Source: MKSF01 sp037190225 (GTDB taxonomy: Bacteria > Bacteroidota > Bacteroidia > Chitinophagales > Chitinophagaceae). Taken from it: DNA of 64,000 bases. A model generated the notes under the pieces. The model was given only the letters and a program-made list of their open reading frames with translations, did no database searches and was not told the DNA's origin. Made by a program: the position numbers and the translations under genes. Of this stretch, positions 61,068 to 64,000 are shown one piece after another. Positions within the stretch are counted from its first letter, which is position 1. Every line of letters begins with the position of its first letter. The stretch is from NCBI GenBank assembly GCA_037190225.1, contig JBBCJL010000003.1, forward strand, positions 186,001-250,000, given 5' to 3'.

Positions 61068-61555
61068 ATCTTATGATCACTACTATTTAAGAATTGCTGC
61101 CACTGCGCTGTTTCGGCATATGCTTTCAGGATATTATTCCGGCGCACCAGGAAGCTTTTCATATAACGGGTAAGGAACAGCGTATTGGCACAGCGTCCCA
61201 GCAAGCCCAGGGGAGCTTCAAAATTGAATTGATCGGTCATCAGGGTATAGCCGGCCTTTTCTTCGAAAATATGCTCATGGTAGATGGACCTGAAAATCCC
61301 TCTCCGCATTTCGTCCCTGAAATAATAAGGGTATTGAAGCGCTGTGATCTCCGATTCTAGCCGCTGCCTGATCCCGAAATGAACGGCCTCCCAGGTAACG
61401 GTTTCATGCAGGCCGATCAGCCCGGACGTCCTGCCGGCCACCGCCCGCTCCCGCGTATGCGCTGTCGATACGGAATGGAGGTCAATGCTTCTGGCCAGGT
61501 CAAATACCCGTTCCAGGGGTGCTTTTATGGGTGTTTCAATATATATCAGGGGCAT
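61064..61555 (-). CDS. SRPBCC-family ligand-binding protein
   Basis: A 163-residue START/SRPBCC helix-grip protein. The ATG at 61555 (MPLIYIETPIKAPLERVF) is taken because family members start with this strand; a longer frame would add ten unconserved residues. Features: LIYIETPIKAPLERVFDLARSID, LIGLHETVTWEAVHFGIRQRLESEI and MTDQFNFEAPLGLLGRCANTLFL, where the first helix and the amphipathic strands line a lipid-binding pocket. Function and ligand are unknown. It overlaps the peptidase start by four bases. Confidence 0.8.
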   Translation of the reverse strand: MPLIYIETPIKAPLERVFDLARSIDLHSVSTAHTRERAVAGRTSGLIGLHETVTWEAVHFGIRQRLESEITALQYPYYFRDEMRRGIFRSIYHEHIFEEKAGYTLMTDQFNFEAPLGLLGRCANTLFLTRYMKSFLVRRNNILKAYAETAQWQQFLNSSDHKI

Positions 61556-61695
61556 AAGGCAACCGGCTTTCAGGAAAGCAAACAAAATACAACAAAAATA
61601 ATCTTAAACCACAAAACCGCTCCTCTTATTTTTTTAATGCCCTGAGCGGCTGCGGGATGCTGTTTCATGAAGAAGCGGCTGCCTGAAAAGTCAAC

Positions 61696-61736
61696 AACCC
61701 TGTCCTATGAAGCTAAGCCATGATATGGACAGGGTT
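61696..61736. repeat. Copy of a dispersed inverted repeat
   Basis: AACCCTGTCC (61696-61705) and GGACAGGGTT (61727-61736) form a stem and are followed by GCTTA. The same frame AACCCTGTC...GACAGGGTTGCTTA occurs at 42620-42664. It lies between two leftward genes and could act as a terminator. Confidence 0.5.
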
Positions 61737-61866
61737 GCTTATCTATATATCACATTACTATAAGCTCCATGTAACAATACGGGAAGCTTTTCAGGCAGTT
61801 TCCCGGCGGTAACACAGCCCATTCCCGGCTTAGCACATCCGGTACTGCGGCCGATCGGAAACATTA

Positions 61867-63597
61867 TCAGAATACCGCGTAATCCCTTCTTTTCAGGTTC
61901 ATCCTCAGCCCGGCATAGACATTCAGGGTATTGAACGCGGGTATCATGCCTAATGATGTATAGGATTCGGAACGGTAGGTAGCGCCTATGTCGATATACG
62001 TATTCATCCGTAGCTCATACCCTATATTCAGGTTGAACAGCATCACCTTCCTGTTATTATCGGGGTCCACTATCTTGAACCCGTGATCGGCGGTACGCTG
62101 GTCATAGTTCCTTAAGATATTGACGCCATTGGATACGGCGGAACCGTTGTCTATCGTTTGCTGCATAAGCATGGCCCTGCCGTCTATTTTCAGGCGGCGC
62201 ACAGGCTGGTAGCGCATGTTGAATACCAGCTCCCGGAACGCCGCGCCGAGCGGGTGCGCGAGCGCCTGGTTGTAATGAGAGTAATTGGTGAGTATCTGCC
62301 CGCCCATCTTCACATTCGAAGTATAGGTAAAGGGCCGTACCGCGTTGCCTTCCAGCTGCAGGTCCAGGTTGGGGATGGCAAAGGCATCGTAATATTTGAT
62401 GCCCAGCTGCGCGCCCCACTTATTGGCCCAGTAGCCATTGGCGGCAAAGAATTCACTGGCCGAAAATTCATTCAGGATGAACTGGCCGTACATATTCACG
62501 CTTTTGACCGGGATAGCCTTGGCATTGATACCTATCAGGATCTTATCCGGGCTGCCCATAGCTCTTTCCACTGACCTGTAGAAGATAATAGGATTAAGAT
62601 AGCCGAACTCATACCGGTCACGCCGCCCGAAGATGACCGATTCAAAAAGCCCTACATTCAGCCAGCGGAAAAGGTTGGTGCTTAAATGATGCGTTGTGGC
62701 GAACTTGTACTCCTGCGTAGCGCCCGTATAGCCCATGTAAATGCTTTGCGGCTGGTAAAGGGTATAGATATTCTGGTATTTCAGCTTCCATACCCTGGTC
62801 TGCAGGCCGGCAAACCAGGCAGCTTCGGAAAAGTCGCTCAGCATCAGGGAACGGTACCCGTCCCCTATAAAGTGCTTGCCATAGCCGATACTGAGATTCA
62901 TATGATCTTTCAGCACTTTAAGGTCTGCCTGTCCTCTCCATAAATGATAGCTCCATACGCCAACGCTGCTCCGACTGTACCTGCCTGCACCCGGAACAGC
63001 CTGGTATTGCTGCTCGTATTGCCTGAAAATAAAGGCGGGATCTTCGGAATTGTAGGTATATTCGGCATACAGGTTCAGGATATCCGAAACAGTGGTCTTT
63101 AATTCGAACCCGGCAGCAAGATGCATCCGGCTCTCCTGCTCATTTTCTGACTTATCATAGAAGTACTGTATGCCCAGCTTGGGATTGATGCTGAAATAGA
63201 ACTTCCCGGGCCGGTTGTATTCCAGCAGCTGGGTTGGATTATTATACAGCGGCCTGACCGGGTTGGCCGTGCCCTGGTACACGGACGTGCCGCCCACTTC
63301 ATGCAGCCACTCCGCCTGGGTGTACAGGAGCTTGTTGATATTATACATATCCACATTGGTAACGGCGGCATCATAGATATTGCTCTTCAGCTGCAAGAGG
63401 TACCGTGCAACGTCTTTCTGGTACAGGGGACGCGCGCTCAGGTGAAGGTCGTCCGAGAATGCACCGTTAAGGCTTTCCAGCCGGTCCAGCAGCCTGTCGT
63501 CCTCCATATATCCCATCACGGGAGCAGACTGGGCGTCTACCCTCATGCTGCCCGCATAGAGCAGGCCTCCCAATAAAAGTAAACTTTTCCTTATCAT
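61867..63597 (-). CDS. Outer membrane protein, Wzi/capsule-assembly-like
   Basis: A 576-residue barrel protein with a signal peptide (SLLLLGGLLYAGSMRVDA-Q). A helical N-terminal region (DRLLDRLESLNGAF, YQKDVARYLLQL) is followed by a barrel with many aromatic strands, e.g. SIGYGKHFIGDGYRSLMLSDFSEAAWF near 245-271 and IFGRRDRYEFGYLNPIIFYR, which resemble Wzi-like capsule-assembly and gliding-related barrels. The C-terminus ends with aromatic strands (LNVYAGLRMNLKRRDYAVF), as Bam substrates do. The fold assignment is fair; the function is not known. It is divergent from pheT. Confidence 0.7.
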   Translation of the reverse strand: MIRKSLLLLGGLLYAGSMRVDAQSAPVMGYMEDDRLLDRLESLNGAFSDDLHLSARPLYQKDVARYLLQLKSNIYDAAVTNVDMYNINKLLYTQAEWLHEVGGTSVYQGTANPVRPLYNNPTQLLEYNRPGKFYFSINPKLGIQYFYDKSENEQESRMHLAAGFELKTTVSDILNLYAEYTYNSEDPAFIFRQYEQQYQAVPGAGRYSRSSVGVWSYHLWRGQADLKVLKDHMNLSIGYGKHFIGDGYRSLMLSDFSEAAWFAGLQTRVWKLKYQNIYTLYQPQSIYMGYTGATQEYKFATTHHLSTNLFRWLNVGLFESVIFGRRDRYEFGYLNPIIFYRSVERAMGSPDKILIGINAKAIPVKSVNMYGQFILNEFSASEFFAANGYWANKWGAQLGIKYYDAFAIPNLDLQLEGNAVRPFTYTSNVKMGGQILTNYSHYNQALAHPLGAAFRELVFNMRYQPVRRLKIDGRAMLMQQTIDNGSAVSNGVNILRNYDQRTADHGFKIVDPDNNRKVMLFNLNIGYELRMNTYIDIGATYRSESYTSLGMIPAFNTLNVYAGLRMNLKRRDYAVF

Positions 63598-63738
63598 ACA
63601 ACGCGTTCCATATTGAAAATATGGTGCAAGTTACCTATTTATCATGAAATTTTACCATTTGAAGGAAAGGGGCCCGGTTACCTTACCACACTCTTCTAAA
63701 GCGTGGAATTAAATAGGAAAAATACACCTATAATAGTT

Positions 63739-63746
63739 TAACTTTG
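63739..63746 (+). promoter_or_regulatory. -7 box of pheT
   Basis: TAACTTTG matches TAnnTTTG, 45 bases before the pheT ATG. Confidence 0.5.
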
Positions 63747-63791
63747 CACTCTTAAATACACTGACCATAACATTGTACACCCGATTAAATT

Positions 63792-64000
63792 ATGGAGATA
63801 TCATATAACTGGCTGTCCCGGTACCTGCCGCAGCCTATACCAATAGACGAGCTGAGCATTATCCTGACAGGCATAGGACTGGAAGTAGAGCATATAGAAA
63901 AATTTGAAGCTGTAAAAGGTTCCCTGGAAGGACTGGTGACCGGGCAGGTGCTAACCTGTGAGCCGCATCCCAACGCCGACAAGCTGCGTGTTACCACAGT
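63792..64000 (+). CDS. pheT: Phenylalanine--tRNA ligase beta subunit, 3' end outside window
   Basis: First 69 residues of PheT. MEISYNWLSRYLPQPIPID and the OB-fold segment VLTCEPHPNADKLRVTT are standard for the N-terminus of this subunit, which binds the tRNA anticodon stem and edits mischarged Tyr. The window ends inside the tRNA-binding domain. The rest of the gene lies outside. Confidence 0.95.
   Translation, partial: MEISYNWLSRYLPQPIPIDELSIILTGIGLEVEHIEKFEAVKGSLEGLVTGQVLTCEPHPNADKLRVTT

Overview
The window reads as chromosomal DNA of a Bacteroidota bacterium, most likely of the Chitinophagaceae type. The signs are an envelope set typical of that phylum (LptC, LptE, SecG, LpxH), a very large adhesin-like protein ending in a gliding-motility-associated C-terminal (type IX secretion) domain, a SusC-like/TonB-type barrel, Bacteroidetes -7 boxes of the form TAnnTTTG in front of many genes, near absence of Shine-Dalgarno sequences, and a tiny mS38-like basic protein. 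Most genes have balanced, GC-rich-leaning codon use. Two blocks, about 8.29-9.57 kb and about 11.72-22.1 kb, are strikingly AT-rich and look acquired.

Layout. 1-8 kb: end of a LuxR-type response regulator, a leftward coaX/outer-membrane-protein/lptC operon, then a rightward envelope run (lptE, TPR-like protein, secG, lpxH, histidine phosphatase, kinase-RapZ fusion). 8-11.7 kb: an AT-rich CPBP protease-like gene and a small leftward cassette with a fulvocin-C-like cysteine-rich lipoprotein plus a membrane thioredoxin, next to a divergent XRE regulator. 12-21.7 kb: an AT-rich operon carrying clear DrmA and DrmB proteins of the DISARM anti-phage family, preceded by two overlapping ORFs that together have the length and position of DrmE, and followed by two unrecognised genes. 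No DISARM methyltransferase and no phospholipase-D-like DrmC is present. This is the most unusual part of the window.

22-35 kb: core metabolism and translation: long-chain acyl-CoA ligase with a palindromic operator in its promoter, a MerR protein with a very long acidic disordered N-terminus, thioredoxin-like protein, ketoacyl synthase, low-complexity secreted protein, proS, rplU-rpmA, a deoxyhypusine synthase homologue that lacks the catalytic lysine, YdcF, MiaE and CDP-glucose dehydratase. 35.5-38.2 kb: a LiaF-like protein with a LytS-type kinase and LytTR regulator. 38.4-42.5 kb: the 1359-residue repeat protein. 42.7-45.8 kb: an ABC-2 permease fused to a thioredoxin domain, with its ATPase. 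46-51.2 kb: haem-copper oxidase assembly and subunits (ctaB, two subunit-III-like genes, subunit IV, SCO, DUF420, TPR protein). 51.2-64 kb: mS38-like peptide, RNase E/G, a Kunitz-like lipoprotein, CsaA, thiamine pyrophosphokinase, haem oxygenase, TonB-type barrel protein, aminotransferase, M28 peptidase, SRPBCC protein, Wzi-like outer-membrane protein and the start of pheT.

No rRNA, tRNA, CRISPR array, transposase or integrase was recognised. All identifications come from reading protein and DNA sequence by eye; no database search was run.
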